Shown piece after piece: positions 21,681 to 31,517 of a DNA stretch of 64,000 nucleotides; the stretch's first letter is position 1, and the number at the start of each line of letters is the position of its first letter. Source of the DNA: Pseudocercospora fijiensis CIRAD86 (Eukaryota > Ascomycota > Dothideomycetes > Mycosphaerellales > Mycosphaerellaceae). The stretch covers positions 5,256,987-5,320,986 of the forward strand of contig NW_006921532.1 in assembly GCF_000340215.1 (NCBI RefSeq), read 5' to 3'. The notes under the pieces were generated by a model that saw only the letters and a list, made by a program, of their open reading frames with translations, did not search any database and was not told where the DNA came from. A program made the position numbers and the translations under genes.

Positions 21681-22823
21681 CTATAGGTCTGCTCTGGCGT
21701 CCTCTCCAGCCCAGCATCTTCTGATCGTCTCTCTCAGTGGCTCTTTCTCGATAGCTCTTGGATTCCAATAAGGGTTGCTGACTGCAATATCGACTGCCTT
21801 GGCAATGTCTTCTTCCATCATGCCGAAATCTTTCAATCCTCGCTTGACCTTGAGTTTGGAAAGCAAGACATTCAGCCCTGCAATCGCATCGCCGTTCGAC
21901 TCAGGAAGGACATCCGCCAGTTTCCGCATCACTTCTGGGATATTAGGCGAGTTATACGCCAAGGCATGTGGAAGCACAATGGTATGAGTCTCGGCGTGAG
22001 GTAGATTGAAGGAACCGCCTAGGGTGTGGCATAATTTGTGATGAAGAGCCATTCCAACGCTACCCAAGCATGTGCCGCAGAGCCAGGCGCCATATTGTGC
22101 GTCCAATCGTGCCGCGACATCGTGAGGGCTCTCCACAATCATAGGAAGTGATCTGGCCAGGGCCTTTGTTCCTTCTACAGCCATGAGATTGATCACAGGA
22201 TTGGTGTTACGGGCATAAAGTGCCTCAACTGTTCGATATTCAGCCTTGCCACCAACGTTGCATAGCCACGTTTTTATTTGAAGCCTACCTGCATGCGCAA
22301 TAGCGTTTACACCACTTGTAGCACTCAAAGCTGCAGGCAGTGTCATAGTGAAATCAACATCATAGATCACCGTAGCTGGAAGGATCTTCGGATCTGATCT
22401 GGTTGTCTTTCTGCCTTCAGCGGTTTCTCCAAGGATGGGTGTCATCTCGGAGCCAGCATAAGTCGTTGGTATGCTGATATGAGGGATCCCAGTACGGACG
22501 GAAATGGCTTTACCAAGTCCAGTTGTACTTCCACCGCCAAAGCTTACAACGCAATCTGCGCTACTCTCTTTTGCAATTGCCAACGCAGTTTCCGTCACGT
22601 CCACTGGCGTATGCATAGTAGCATTTGAGAAGAGGCCCACGGGTGCGATTGATGCATTTCTCAGAACTGGTTCGAGTTGGGCCACTTGATCTTTCTGCTG
22701 TGGAGTTGACAATAGTAGTGGCCTTGACAAATTAAGCCTTCTAATTTCAGCCGGGAGTTTCTTGATGCTGCCAGATCCAAAGACAACCCTGCCGGGATTA
22801 GCATTGTACTCGAAGGACTCCAT
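21681..22823 (-). CDS. Iron-type alcohol dehydrogenase, maleylacetate reductase-like
   Basis: Exons 22823-22289 and 22228-21681 give 1083 nt, 360 residues. The intron 22229-22288 (60 nt, GTAGGC...GAACAG, branch GCTGAA) is in phase and stop-free, but splicing is needed to restore the conserved AIAHAVEALYA block. The N-terminus reads RVVFGSGS; the nucleotide site is GGGSTTGLGKAI; IPTTYAGSEMT follows. The His-rich block HHKLCHTLGG...NLPHAETHTIVLPH is characteristic of maleylacetate reductases. These enzymes reduce maleylacetate to 3-oxoadipate with NAD(P)H in the breakdown of hydroxyquinol and resorcinol. No ring-cleaving dioxygenase is seen in the window, so the pathway context is unproven. Confidence 0.87.
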   Translation of the reverse strand: MESFEYNANPGRVVFGSGSIKKLPAEIRRLNLSRPLLLSTPQQKDQVAQLEPVLRNASIAPVGLFSNATMHTPVDVTETALAIAKESSADCVVSFGGGSTTGLGKAISVRTGIPHISIPTTYAGSEMTPILGETAEGRKTTRSDPKILPATVIYDVDFTMTLPAALSATSGVNAIAHAGRLQIKTWLCNVGGKAEYRTVEALYARNTNPVINLMAVEGTKALARSLPMIVESPHDVAARLDAQYGAWLCGTCLGSVGMALHHKLCHTLGGSFNLPHAETHTIVLPHALAYNSPNIPEVMRKLADVLPESNGDAIAGLNVLLSKLKVKRGLKDFGMMEEDIAKAVDIAVSNPYWNPRAIEKEPLRETIRRCWAGEDARADL

Positions 22824-23814
22824 GCTGAAATCTGAAGATCAATTCAGTACTGCGAGGTGAGGGTAAACTGCTCTCACATATCAGTCGCATATGCTCGGCA
22901 GTTGATCAGGCAGTTGTCGAGGCCTCAAGTGGGGAAGCCCACCCACATCTATTCATCAGTCATGAAAATTTCTTCCAGATCAAAGTATGAGCTTATCAAT
23001 CAGGCTGTCTTCGTTGACGTGTGATTGCAATTGAACCAGCAAAGCCTTGGAGGACACTGCTACCAAGAGGTCGTAAAGGAGTCCAATGTGCGAATGCTTC
23101 CTCCTACTGCGGTCTGCAAAATTCTGGAGACTATCACATCTCCTTCCTCGCATGCACCAGGCGATCTGATGAGGACCCGAAAGTCTTCACGAGAATTATT
23201 GTCTTGAGGTGCAGCCTTCTGATGAGAAAGGGAAGCAAGTGAGTTCGAGAGATGGGAGCGGAGCGTGATGACTAAGAGTTGCGGAGATTCTTCGGCATGC
23301 CAAGACACACGCAGAGGGAAATGCGGGCTTGCTCGACGTTCTGAACTTCAAAGTAGGCTTGGACCGCATCACCACGATCACGACCTTGCGCCGACTGCTT
23401 TGCCCTACTAACCAACGACTTTACTACAAGGTAAGCGCTTCATGCTATCGACTCCGCCGCTGCTGCTGCTGTACCGGAGGAGTTGGCATTGGTGGGACAA
23501 CATGGATTGTTATGTGGACGGTGGTAAAGCCATGCACAGAACAAAGCTTGGAAGAGTCGCGAAGAGATGGGCCGATGGACAGAAGTGACTGGTGCTGAAC
23601 GCTCAATTCCATCACTGACTACGATCTTGATTTATCTGGCGTTTGGCAAGCAAGAGGTTGAGAACGAATGAGCTTGGGGACACTAGGAAGGGAGAGCCAC
23701 ATACACACAACGCACAATCAGTGGAAAGAGAGGGCAGCAGCGGCAGCATTCAAGACGCATACTTCCAAGGGACACTGCTAATTGGAACGCTACAGTCTAG
23801 AGCAGATCGCCAAG
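22824..23814. other. Intergenic between divergent genes
   Basis: About 1 kb between the starts of the maleylacetate-reductase-like gene (-) and RPS3 (+). It must contain both promoters. A 5' UTR intron of RPS3 may end near 23801 (TCTAGAGCAG before the ATG), but no donor is clear. No other gene. Confidence 0.45.
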
Positions 23815-24688
23815 ATGCAGTCCTCTCAGCCCGCCCAAGCCATGAGCGGCGTCAACATCTCCAAGCGCAGAAAGTTCGTCGCTGACGGTGTTTTCTACGC
23901 CGAGCTCAACGAGTTCTTCCAGCGTGAGCTTGCTGAGGAGGGTTACTCTGGCGTCGAGGTCCGCGTCACCCCAACCGTGACCGACATCATCATCCGTGCC
24001 ACACACACCCAAGAGGTTCTTGGTGAGCAGGGTCGCCGAATCCGCGAGGTAAGGCTACGATAACCAACTTGCTCTGTGAGCCCTAATTGACTCTTTTCAG
24101 CTCACCTCCCTCATCACCCACCGATTCAAGTTCCCACCGGACAGCGTCTCCCTCTACGCCGCCAAGGTCCAATCCCGTGGTCTCTCCGCTGTCGCCCAGT
24201 GCGAGTCCCTCCGCTACAAGCTTCTCAACGGTCTCGCTGTTCGACGTGCATGCTACGGTGTGCTCCGGTTCATCATGGAGTCCGGCGCCAAGGGTTGCGA
24301 GGTTGTCGTGTCCGGCAAGCTGCGTGCTGCCCGTGCCAAGTCTATGAAGTTCACTGATGGCTTCATGATCCACTCTGGTCAGCCAGCTAAGGACTTCATC
24401 GACAGCGCCACTCGACACGTCCTCCTGAGACAAGGTGTGCTGGGTATCAAGGTCAAGATCATGCGCGCATCTTCATCACCAAACGACCCATCCGGCGAGA
24501 AAGCTGGCGGCAAGGGTCTTCCAGACTCCGTTACCATCATCGAGCCAAAGGAGGAGCAGCCTATCCTTGCTCCATCATCTCAGGATTACGGTGCCAAGGC
24601 CGCGCAGGCTCAGCAGGCTTATGCACAGCAGCAGGCAGCTGAGCAAGAAGGTGCGCCGGCAGAGGATGGTGCTCAGCCGGAGTACTAA
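23815..24688 (+). CDS. RPS3: 40S ribosomal protein S3 (uS3)
   Basis: Exons 23815-24048 and 24101-24688, 822 nt, 273 residues. The intron 24049-24100 (52 nt, GTAAGG...TTTCAG, branch AATTGACT) interrupts between the Glu and Leu of RIRE/LTSLI. The protein is unmistakable: [48 protein letters not shown] (KH domain), [49 protein letters not shown] and [13 protein letters not shown]. The start at 23815 gives [10 protein letters not shown]; the next Met (23842) is an alternative. The C-terminal tail is Gln/Ala-rich as in other filamentous fungi. It is part of the mRNA entry channel of the small ribosomal subunit and has abasic-site lyase activity in some species. Confidence 0.97.
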
Positions 24689-25221
24689 GGGCGTTGAATC
24701 TGCTGCATTTTCTGCTACGAAGTCTTCATGTTCATGGAACCGGAGTTGGTATGAAAGCGGTCATCAAGGGTTTCAGTACAGCACATATTTTGTAGCTGTG
24801 GAGGCATAAGGTCTTCAGCAAAAAGAACCCAGTGCTCAGACATGAAACATGCATGAACGATTTCAAAATCTCACATCGAAACCAAAGTGGTCCGCATGTT
24901 CTCAGTCTACATTAATTCTCCCTCTGCATACATGATCTCGTGAGCAGATGACGCTTGACCGCCATATTCAGTCGTCAATGCAGTAGGTACTATAGTGGTC
25001 CGCTGGTAGCTCTCTGGACAAGTCTCTTACGAGCCACTCGACCGTTACATCATCCTTCGAGTGATGCTGTCAATCAAATTTCGATGCACGCGTAATCAGG
25101 CCCACCATAGGTGAAACGCTCTTGCCTTCCATCCAAGAACATGAAATGCTTTTCGTTGTATGGAAGCATCAGTTGAGACATCAAGCGCTCATTCAATGCC
25201 AAGCTGTTCCCTTGACATCCC
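24689..25221. other. Intergenic, no gene seen
   Basis: Holds the 3' end of RPS3 and the promoter of the glycosyltransferase gene. No motif stood out. Confidence 0.5.
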
Positions 25222-26748
25222 ATGATGCTTACAAACCTTCATCTCCCCAGACGACTATCAACGAGAACCCTCAGCACTTTCCTCGCAGCATGCATCGTCT
25301 CAAGTGCCTTGATCTTCACTCTGCTATCTATCTTGACAAGTGACGGCAGCGATAAGATCAACGAAGCAAGACGCTCCTACCAATATGGCATTTCTCATGG
25401 CATTGCCAGAACCCAGCGAATCGGCAAGTCCACCGCCAATGCAGACGACTTCTGCGCCAAACACCCAAATCTCGACACCATCGCCGTAGTGGTCAAGACT
25501 GGAGCAACAGCAATCCACGAGAGATTGCCCACACAACTTTCGACTGCGCTTCGATGTGTCCAAGATCCACTCATTTTCTCGGATCTCGAAGCCAGCTTAG
25601 GAGATTTACATGTCCACGATGTACTGTCCAACTTCACGTCCAGTGTCGCTGAGAGCAATGCAGATTTCGACATCTATCGTATGCAGCGGGAGTACCTTGC
25701 TCAAGGCAAGACGAATGAGATCCCTCGACTTCGCGATCTAGCTATGTCGACCAAGGACTGGAGAACCCAAGGCAAGAGCGCAGCTTGGGCGCTTGACAAA
25801 TACAAGTTTCTTCACATGGTTGAGCGTTCGTGGCAGCTTCAGCCTGGGCGGAAATGGTACTTATTTCTAGAGGCAGACACCTACTTGAGCTGGCCGACGT
25901 TCCTACAATGGCTCAAAGTTCTGGATTCGACGCAACGAGTATACATCGGCTCTCCTGTGCTGATGTACGAGCATGATCCACGGATCTATTTCGCTCACGG
26001 CGGAGCTGGAATCGTGCTTTCTGGCGCAACTGTCCGTGCATTTTCCGAAAGGCAAGGTCTTGCGAACCGATGGGACTCTCGAATCGAGAAAATGTGGTTT
26101 GGGGACTTCGTACTTGCAGACGCTCTGCATGAAGAACTGCGTCTCAGGGTCAGTAATGCATCTCTGGCCATGAGTCCCGACGATCCATCTGCCATCTCTT
26201 TTCAACCCAAGCTTTTGTGCCAGCCTATAATCACCATCCACCACATGACTTCACAACAGTTAGATCAATTGTGGCAATTCGAGCGGGAGAAGGCCGATGC
26301 CGTTCTCACCTACGAAGACATGTACCTCGCAATGTTTCCACACGGTATGCCTTCCAAGGAGAAGAGCAATTGGGACAACGGCGCGGATAGTGAAGTATAC
26401 TCACTGCCTCTACCGAACAACGAACCTAGCGCTGACGGTATGTCGAACCCTGCAAATCTGGCGATTGATCTCAAAGAATCCCATGAACTTTTCAAAGGCT
26501 GCGAGAAGGCCTGCCAGCAGAACTTGGAATGTTTGTCTTTCGTCTGGACATCTACAAGATCCGAAAAGCGCTGCCATCTTAGCCGAGCTTTCAGATACGG
26601 TCGCGAAAGGACTGAAGGTGCCGATTCGGAAAACTCGTGGCAAAGCGGATGGATGTCCGACAGAATAGCCAAGGTGGTCAAGGAAGTCAAATGTGCACCA
26701 GATCATGAGATATCCTGGCCTTCGTACGAGCTGAGACCTCCATCTTAA
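25222..26748 (+). CDS. Type II membrane glycosyltransferase (GT31/Fringe-like) with PAN-like tail
   Basis: Single exon, 508 residues. ATG 25222 is followed at once by a second ATG. Residues about 18-40 form one hydrophobic segment after a basic N-terminus (PRRLSTR), the layout of a Golgi type II enzyme. The luminal part has the family pattern AVVVKTGATAIHERLPTQL near 88-107, then KWYLFLEADTYLSWP with the DxD-like metal-binding motif EADT at 217-220, and YFAHGGAGIVLSG. The last 90 residues hold a Cys-rich stretch (CEKACQQNLECLSFVW, then KRCHLS) like a PAN/Apple domain. Fungal proteins of this build are generally uncharacterised; acceptor and sugar unknown. Confidence 0.82.
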   Translation: MMLTNLHLPRRLSTRTLSTFLAACIVSSALIFTLLSILTSDGSDKINEARRSYQYGISHGIARTQRIGKSTANADDFCAKHPNLDTIAVVVKTGATAIHERLPTQLSTALRCVQDPLIFSDLEASLGDLHVHDVLSNFTSSVAESNADFDIYRMQREYLAQGKTNEIPRLRDLAMSTKDWRTQGKSAAWALDKYKFLHMVERSWQLQPGRKWYLFLEADTYLSWPTFLQWLKVLDSTQRVYIGSPVLMYEHDPRIYFAHGGAGIVLSGATVRAFSERQGLANRWDSRIEKMWFGDFVLADALHEELRLRVSNASLAMSPDDPSAISFQPKLLCQPIITIHHMTSQQLDQLWQFEREKADAVLTYEDMYLAMFPHGMPSKEKSNWDNGADSEVYSLPLPNNEPSADGMSNPANLAIDLKESHELFKGCEKACQQNLECLSFVWTSTRSEKRCHLSRAFRYGRERTEGADSENSWQSGWMSDRIAKVVKEVKCAPDHEISWPSYELRPPS

Positions 26749-27247
26749 ATCAGACTTCAGAATTCCTAACTCATCCCGCATCCCATGTTCCTCCATGCTT
26801 CCCCGGGAGGAAGACGTACAAGGTGAGGTCAGGAAGCGACGAAAATGCGAGAAATCGAGCTGCAAGCCATCTCTAAGCTGGTCGCCAGGTGTCAGGTATT
26901 GATGAAATGCGGGTGATGTCCTGGGCCAGCATGAGCTCGCATATCAGCTGCATGTTGCACATGAAAGGGGAGGCAAAGGTGCGGGCTACATGGCTGAAGT
27001 CTGATACTTGTGCCTGAAGTCCAATGTCTGGTGTCAGTAGACCCTATAGCTCGCAATCTGAGCTTACTACAATCGGGCTATATCCATACGTCCTGGAATC
27101 ACTTCTCGGGCAATTGAAAAGAGCTGTTGTGGCGCAGGTGAAATGAGAACAGCTACAAATTTAGGAGCCGTGAGTCTTTTCCCATTCGCTTTCTCTATAT
27201 CGTGCAAGTTCGTGGTCGTTGCACTCATGCTTCATGCTTCATAATCA
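26749..27247. other. Intergenic between convergent genes
   Basis: About 500 bp between the stop codons of the glycosyltransferase (+) and the next gene (-). Nothing recognised. Confidence 0.5.
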
Positions 27248-28333
27248 TCAATTTCTTGATCTCGTTTCCATAATGTGCTCACTGATGGTACCAGTGGCAC
27301 TTGGCCTTGGGCCAGAATCCTTCCGCTCGCCATTGTTTGAATATGCGTCTATCTGGTCGTGAAATGGACTGTACGGTGCTGCGACAGCATATTCTCGACC
27401 TCTGCTCACGCCATAGCCTTGTGTGCTGCCAGGCCATTTCTTCTGCTGCTCGTGCATGGTCTCCAGTGGCTCTCCTGCTATTCCGTACTTGTTCCAGTTT
27501 ATGTGCGGCATTCGCACCACGTCTTGTGGCCCAGGTATCCGTGGGAATGATTGAGCACGAGAGGTCGACGGTGGTTGGCGGGAGGACTGCTGTGAGTCTG
27601 GGATCTCTGGTGACTGCGACTTGCCTGCAATATTACGAGTGGTGTACTGGCCGTCCGCCGGCGCACCCAGCACTACCTCGTCATCGCTGTCTCCATCCTC
27701 TGGCGCATCCAGAATGGCCTGCAAGTCTCCCATCTTCGGCCTCTGCTCTTTCAGTCTACCTGCTGCAAGCTCCTCTTTGAAATACTCTGGGTCGTCGAGC
27801 GCCAGCTTCTTGACTTTCTCGAGCATGTGTATGTCATCCTGTGCCTTCTGCTTCTGGAATTGCAGAGTGGAGATTGCCGCCCTCAGCGCCACTGCATCTG
27901 TCGCATCTTTACTCGAAAATGGTAGATTTGGTGGTTGGGGAATGTACTCGGCAGGCGGCACTGTTGCTGGTACTGGGCCGTTCACCGGCTGCTCCTGCAC
28001 CGGCTTTGGCGGGATCTGCTGCTGCTGGTGCTGCTGCGTCTGGGCGTGGCTGTTCGGTGCGGTAAATGTGAAGTTGCCTCCATTCTCTGGCGGCACAAAG
28101 GCAGGCGGTACGTTGTCGTTGTTGATGCTATCGTTGACGGGAAGGGCGGGGCGGGCTTTGGGTGTGATAGGGCTGTAGGCAGGAGCGACGGGCGACGACG
28201 AGCCTCCGTTGGACGGGCGGCTCGGGTGAGGGTGAGGGTGAGGGTGCGGTTGAGGGCGGGTGTAGCTGGTCGTCGCCAAGTCGTTTGAGATGTCGTGAGG
28301 TCGCGGCGGCACGATGTGTAGCGATGGAGACAT
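27248..28333 (-). CDS. Conserved disordered fungal protein, function unknown
   Basis: I start at ATG 28333 (MSPSLHIVPPRPHD); the frame is open further upstream to 28510 but that part lacks protein character. Length 361 residues, no intron needed. A His-Pro repeat (HPHPHPHPHP) near residue 32 comes from a GTGAGG repeat in the DNA. The central part has a conserved helical block (ALRAAISTLQFQKQKAQDD, then ALDDPEYFKEELAAGRLKEQ), then MGDLQAILDAPEDGDSDDE and a C-terminal module with VRMPHINWNKYGI and GREYAVAAPYSPF. I believe these blocks are shared among ascomycetes but I know no function. Gln/Pro-rich linkers connect them. Confidence 0.8.
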   Translation of the reverse strand: MSPSLHIVPPRPHDISNDLATTSYTRPQPHPHPHPHPSRPSNGGSSSPVAPAYSPITPKARPALPVNDSINNDNVPPAFVPPENGGNFTFTAPNSHAQTQQHQQQQIPPKPVQEQPVNGPVPATVPPAEYIPQPPNLPFSSKDATDAVALRAAISTLQFQKQKAQDDIHMLEKVKKLALDDPEYFKEELAAGRLKEQRPKMGDLQAILDAPEDGDSDDEVVLGAPADGQYTTRNIAGKSQSPEIPDSQQSSRQPPSTSRAQSFPRIPGPQDVVRMPHINWNKYGIAGEPLETMHEQQKKWPGSTQGYGVSRGREYAVAAPYSPFHDQIDAYSNNGERKDSGPRPSATGTISEHIMETRSRN

Positions 28334-28878
28334 AGACCTAGTGTTGCCGGGCGAAATGGAGGCTGCCGTTTCGATCGCCGTTCGACGACAAATATTTTTC
28401 GCGGCCACACAGCACCACAGCAGGTCGGGTCGGCCAGGCAAGGGTACGATCACAGGCCGGCGTAGGAAATGCTGTTCTTGGCGAAATGTTGGTGTGTTCC
28501 CACAGAGCACTACTCTGCAGTCTGCCAGTAGTCTTACCTTTCGTCTTCTCGCTCAGCGACAGCGACAAATTCCGATCGCGGGCCGCTGCTCTGAAGTGCA
28601 CAAGTACACGATAGAATATGCAGGGACCGCACGACTTGATGACGTGACCCATCCACCTCTTGCATACCACACTGCTCCTCTCGAGCATCGCTTCCATCTC
28701 AGTTCAGTCAAGATAGTATGGTAGTTGGACGCCGAACACTGTCGATTGCCAACCGGCTACAAATCCGCCATACCCGCCTCACAAAGTCTCTCAAAACCAC
28801 CTCTACATCCTCTGCAATCATCACCCTTCCACTTTCTGCTCAGCTCATCTATTCTACCCAGCAACCACAAATGACAAG
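28334..28878. other. Divergent promoter region
   Basis: 545 bp between the starts of the minus-strand disordered protein and the plus-strand racemase-like gene. It should contain both promoters; no specific site could be named. Confidence 0.5.
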
Positions 28879-29667
28879 ATGCCTGCCCCAGTAATAGCAC
28901 ATCTCGCCACAGCAAAGAGAGTCGGATTCATAGTCCCATCCTCCAACACAGCAGTCGAAACTCTCACACTATCCATCCTGCAATCCCTTCAAGCCAACAT
29001 AATCCCTCTCTTCACCCGTCTCCAAGTCCTCACATTGTCCGCAGACGCAGAAACGACTTCTCAATTCACATCAGAGAAGCTCATCACAGCAGCACAACTC
29101 CTGGCTGATGCGGGAGCCGACCACATCATCTGGAATGGAACCTCCGGCATGTTTACCGGCGGAACTCTGGCCGACGACAGACGACTGGCAGAGGATATGA
29201 CGAAAGCTGTTGGTGTACCCTGTAGTACAAATACGATTGCAACAATCGAGGCTCTTGAAGTTTTGGGCATTAGGGACGTCAGTATTGCGGTGCCATACAC
29301 GGATGAAGTTACTAGTAAGGTGCAGGCGTTCTTCGAAAAGGGAGGCTTCCATGTACATGCTGCTGTGGCGCAGAAACCGACCCCAAGGAATAATTTGGAG
29401 ATTGCGAGATGTTCTGAGAAGGATATCAAAGCAGTAGTGAGGAAGTCCCTTGTCCCAGACAAGACGAAGGCTGTCTTGATTGCTTGCACGAATTATCCTG
29501 GAACCGCGTATGCGGCAGATCTGGAGCTGGAGCAGGAGCAAGCAGGTAATGAAATTCGGGTTCTCGATAGTATTGCTGTAAGTGCTTGGTATGCTTTGCG
29601 AGAGGTTGGCATAAAGCAAACGAACAACAGTCTGGAGGTATGGGGGCATTTGCTGAACTCGTTGTGA
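28879..29667 (+). CDS. Asp/Glu racemase superfamily protein, maleate isomerase/AMDase-like
   Basis: Single exon, 262 residues from ATG 28879. The N-terminus (KRVGFIVPSSNTAVE) and the second-half motif AVLIACTNYPGTAYA match the maleate cis-trans isomerase/arylmalonate decarboxylase group. The second catalytic Cys (in ACTNYPG) is kept. At the first Cys position, where maleate isomerases usually have a Cys before the TSG loop, the sequence reads WNGTSGMFTGG, so the Cys is replaced. A one-Cys site is more like a decarboxylase or a non-standard isomerase than a two-Cys racemase. Probably a cytosolic enzyme acting on a dicarboxylate; substrate unknown. It is convergent with the SDR gene. Confidence 0.78.
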   Translation: MPAPVIAHLATAKRVGFIVPSSNTAVETLTLSILQSLQANIIPLFTRLQVLTLSADAETTSQFTSEKLITAAQLLADAGADHIIWNGTSGMFTGGTLADDRRLAEDMTKAVGVPCSTNTIATIEALEVLGIRDVSIAVPYTDEVTSKVQAFFEKGGFHVHAAVAQKPTPRNNLEIARCSEKDIKAVVRKSLVPDKTKAVLIACTNYPGTAYAADLELEQEQAGNEIRVLDSIAVSAWYALREVGIKQTNNSLEVWGHLLNSL

Positions 29668-29830
29668 TCGATCGTTCTTGGTCAGACGTTTACTACTTTA
29701 CAGCTATGAACAAATACATCAAATTCATACATCCTACCACTGGGTATTGCCACTCTCCGCTCTCATCGCTCGAACGCGGCCCATCTTCGCGTCCATACGC
29801 CTTGTACAACATCCCAACTCTGCCACCGCT

Positions 29831-31517
29831 TCATGACCAACTGGAAATACACCTTGCCAAACTGCTCTCAAGATCGCGGAATCCTTCCTCTTTGCCCATA
29901 CGTTTCAAAAGCCTTTCAGCAACCCCCATCTCGCGAAAGAACGTCATGTCAATTCCTGTCATAGACTTCTGGTCAGCACAGCTTCACATAACCAGGCGGA
30001 GCTATGTGATTCTTTATTCTGGCAACATACCATGATCCCCCAAGTCTCCCTTCTCGATTTTCTTCTTGGGATAAAGCATCCTCAACAAATCCAAGAGCGT
30101 GTTGACGTTCCAAGGGGTGTAAGCAGCAAAGATTCTTTGGTCCATGACGTCGGGTAATGTCAAAGCAGCAACGTGAAGGAGAGCTGCATCTTGTACATCG
30201 ATGCAGTATTCTGTAGGGCAGGCGTCAATTAAGCAGCCGTCGATAAAAAAAAGTATCGGCAGACTTACGAGGTGGGACCCAAGCTGCAACATCAGCAGCA
30301 TTCCCCTCCTGGAAATTGGTAATTCGAAAGTCAGCAGATGTTTCAAAAATTGAAGTTTAGCTGTTGCTTTCTTACCCAAATCTGCTTCAACCATCCAATA
30401 GAAGTGGGATATCCCTGGCACTGAGGACACACGAGCATTTTGCCCCAAAGCGTCGAAGGGAGGACTGCAATGAGACAATGTCAGCGTCAGGAACTTGTGC
30501 CGCAACGAGTCACTGCACTCAACGCACCAGTGTTCACAACAAAATCAGGCCTCGTCTCACTATACCACCTCCAAACTGCCTGCTCAGTCTGTAGTTTACT
30601 CGAAGCATACACTTCCCATGCTCGCTCCTGTGTGTAAGGTGGATGTTTCCAGGCACTGAAGAAGGAGCTCATATTCCAGCTGTCACTATTCACATCTCCT
30701 CGGACGCCAGGACCACTGTTGACGGCTGCCGCTGTGGCGCTCGTGTATATAAATCTTTTGACGGACGGTTCGCGCCTTGCTGATTCGAGAATGTTCAGGG
30801 CTCCTGCAATCGTGGGGATTATAACGACTGTGGGATCCGGAGAGCCGTTTGTGACTGAAGCGCAGTGGACTATACCAGAGCAGCCCTGTACGGCTGTGTC
30901 GAAGGCGCCTTTTGGGGCCATGTCTTCGACTATGGTTGCATGGTACCGATGAGGGCCATATTTCTTCCTGAAAAGTTCGGTCGTCCATGTCGATTTGTTC
31001 TCGTCCCGGACTGTCCCTCGCACTCTGTATCCTAGCGCAAGGAGTTGGTCGGTGACATGAGAGCCTAGTACAATAGCGTGAACACTTGCTTTGATGCTGA
31101 CACCCGTTTATAGCGAGACTTACCGAGCCACCCGTTCGCACCAGTCACCAAGACCAACGAGTTCGGCGGAATAGGCGGCTTCTCAACGTCGAGTAGAGGG
31201 AAGTCATCGATGATGAATGGATTGCAATACTGCGGCGGTGGTGTCAAAGGAGGACGCAGAGTCGAAGAGCCACTTTCCGTGTGAGTCGTTTGCTGAATAG
31301 GAGCAGTTCGTTGTGTTTCCATGGAGGACCTTGACAACTTTGGCGATCTGAGGGCTTGAGATAGATTGGACGAGGCTCGCGATGGCGCGTAGGGAGGAGG
31401 GTCGACTCCAAGCAATGATGCCGCCTTGTCTGACAGATATTCCGGCCCTTGGAAGAAGTCTCGATAGGCCTTCGACTGTCGTTCCAGCCGCTCAAGGAAC
31501 CGAGCCATAGGTGGCAT
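29831..31517 (-). CDS. Extended SDR, dihydroflavonol-4-reductase-like NAD(P)-dependent reductase
   Basis: Six exons: 31517-31124, 31064-30528, 30464-30376, 30308-30269, 30210-30031 and 29955-29831, total 1365 nt, 454 residues. All five introns (59, 63, 67, 58, 75 nt) are GT-AG and restore one frame. The glycine motif LVLVTGANGWLG (residues 121-132) spans into the first junction and is followed by SHVTDQLLALGYRVRGTVRD. FIYTSATAA carries the catalytic Ser region and YASSKLQTE the YxxxK motif. Exon 5 gives CIDVQDAALLHVAALTLPDV, typical of the family; exon 6 ends ERLLKRMGKEEGF. Unusual are about 118 residues before the Rossmann fold, Ser/Pro-rich, where homologues usually have 5-15. Substrate not predictable. 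Confidence 0.88.
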
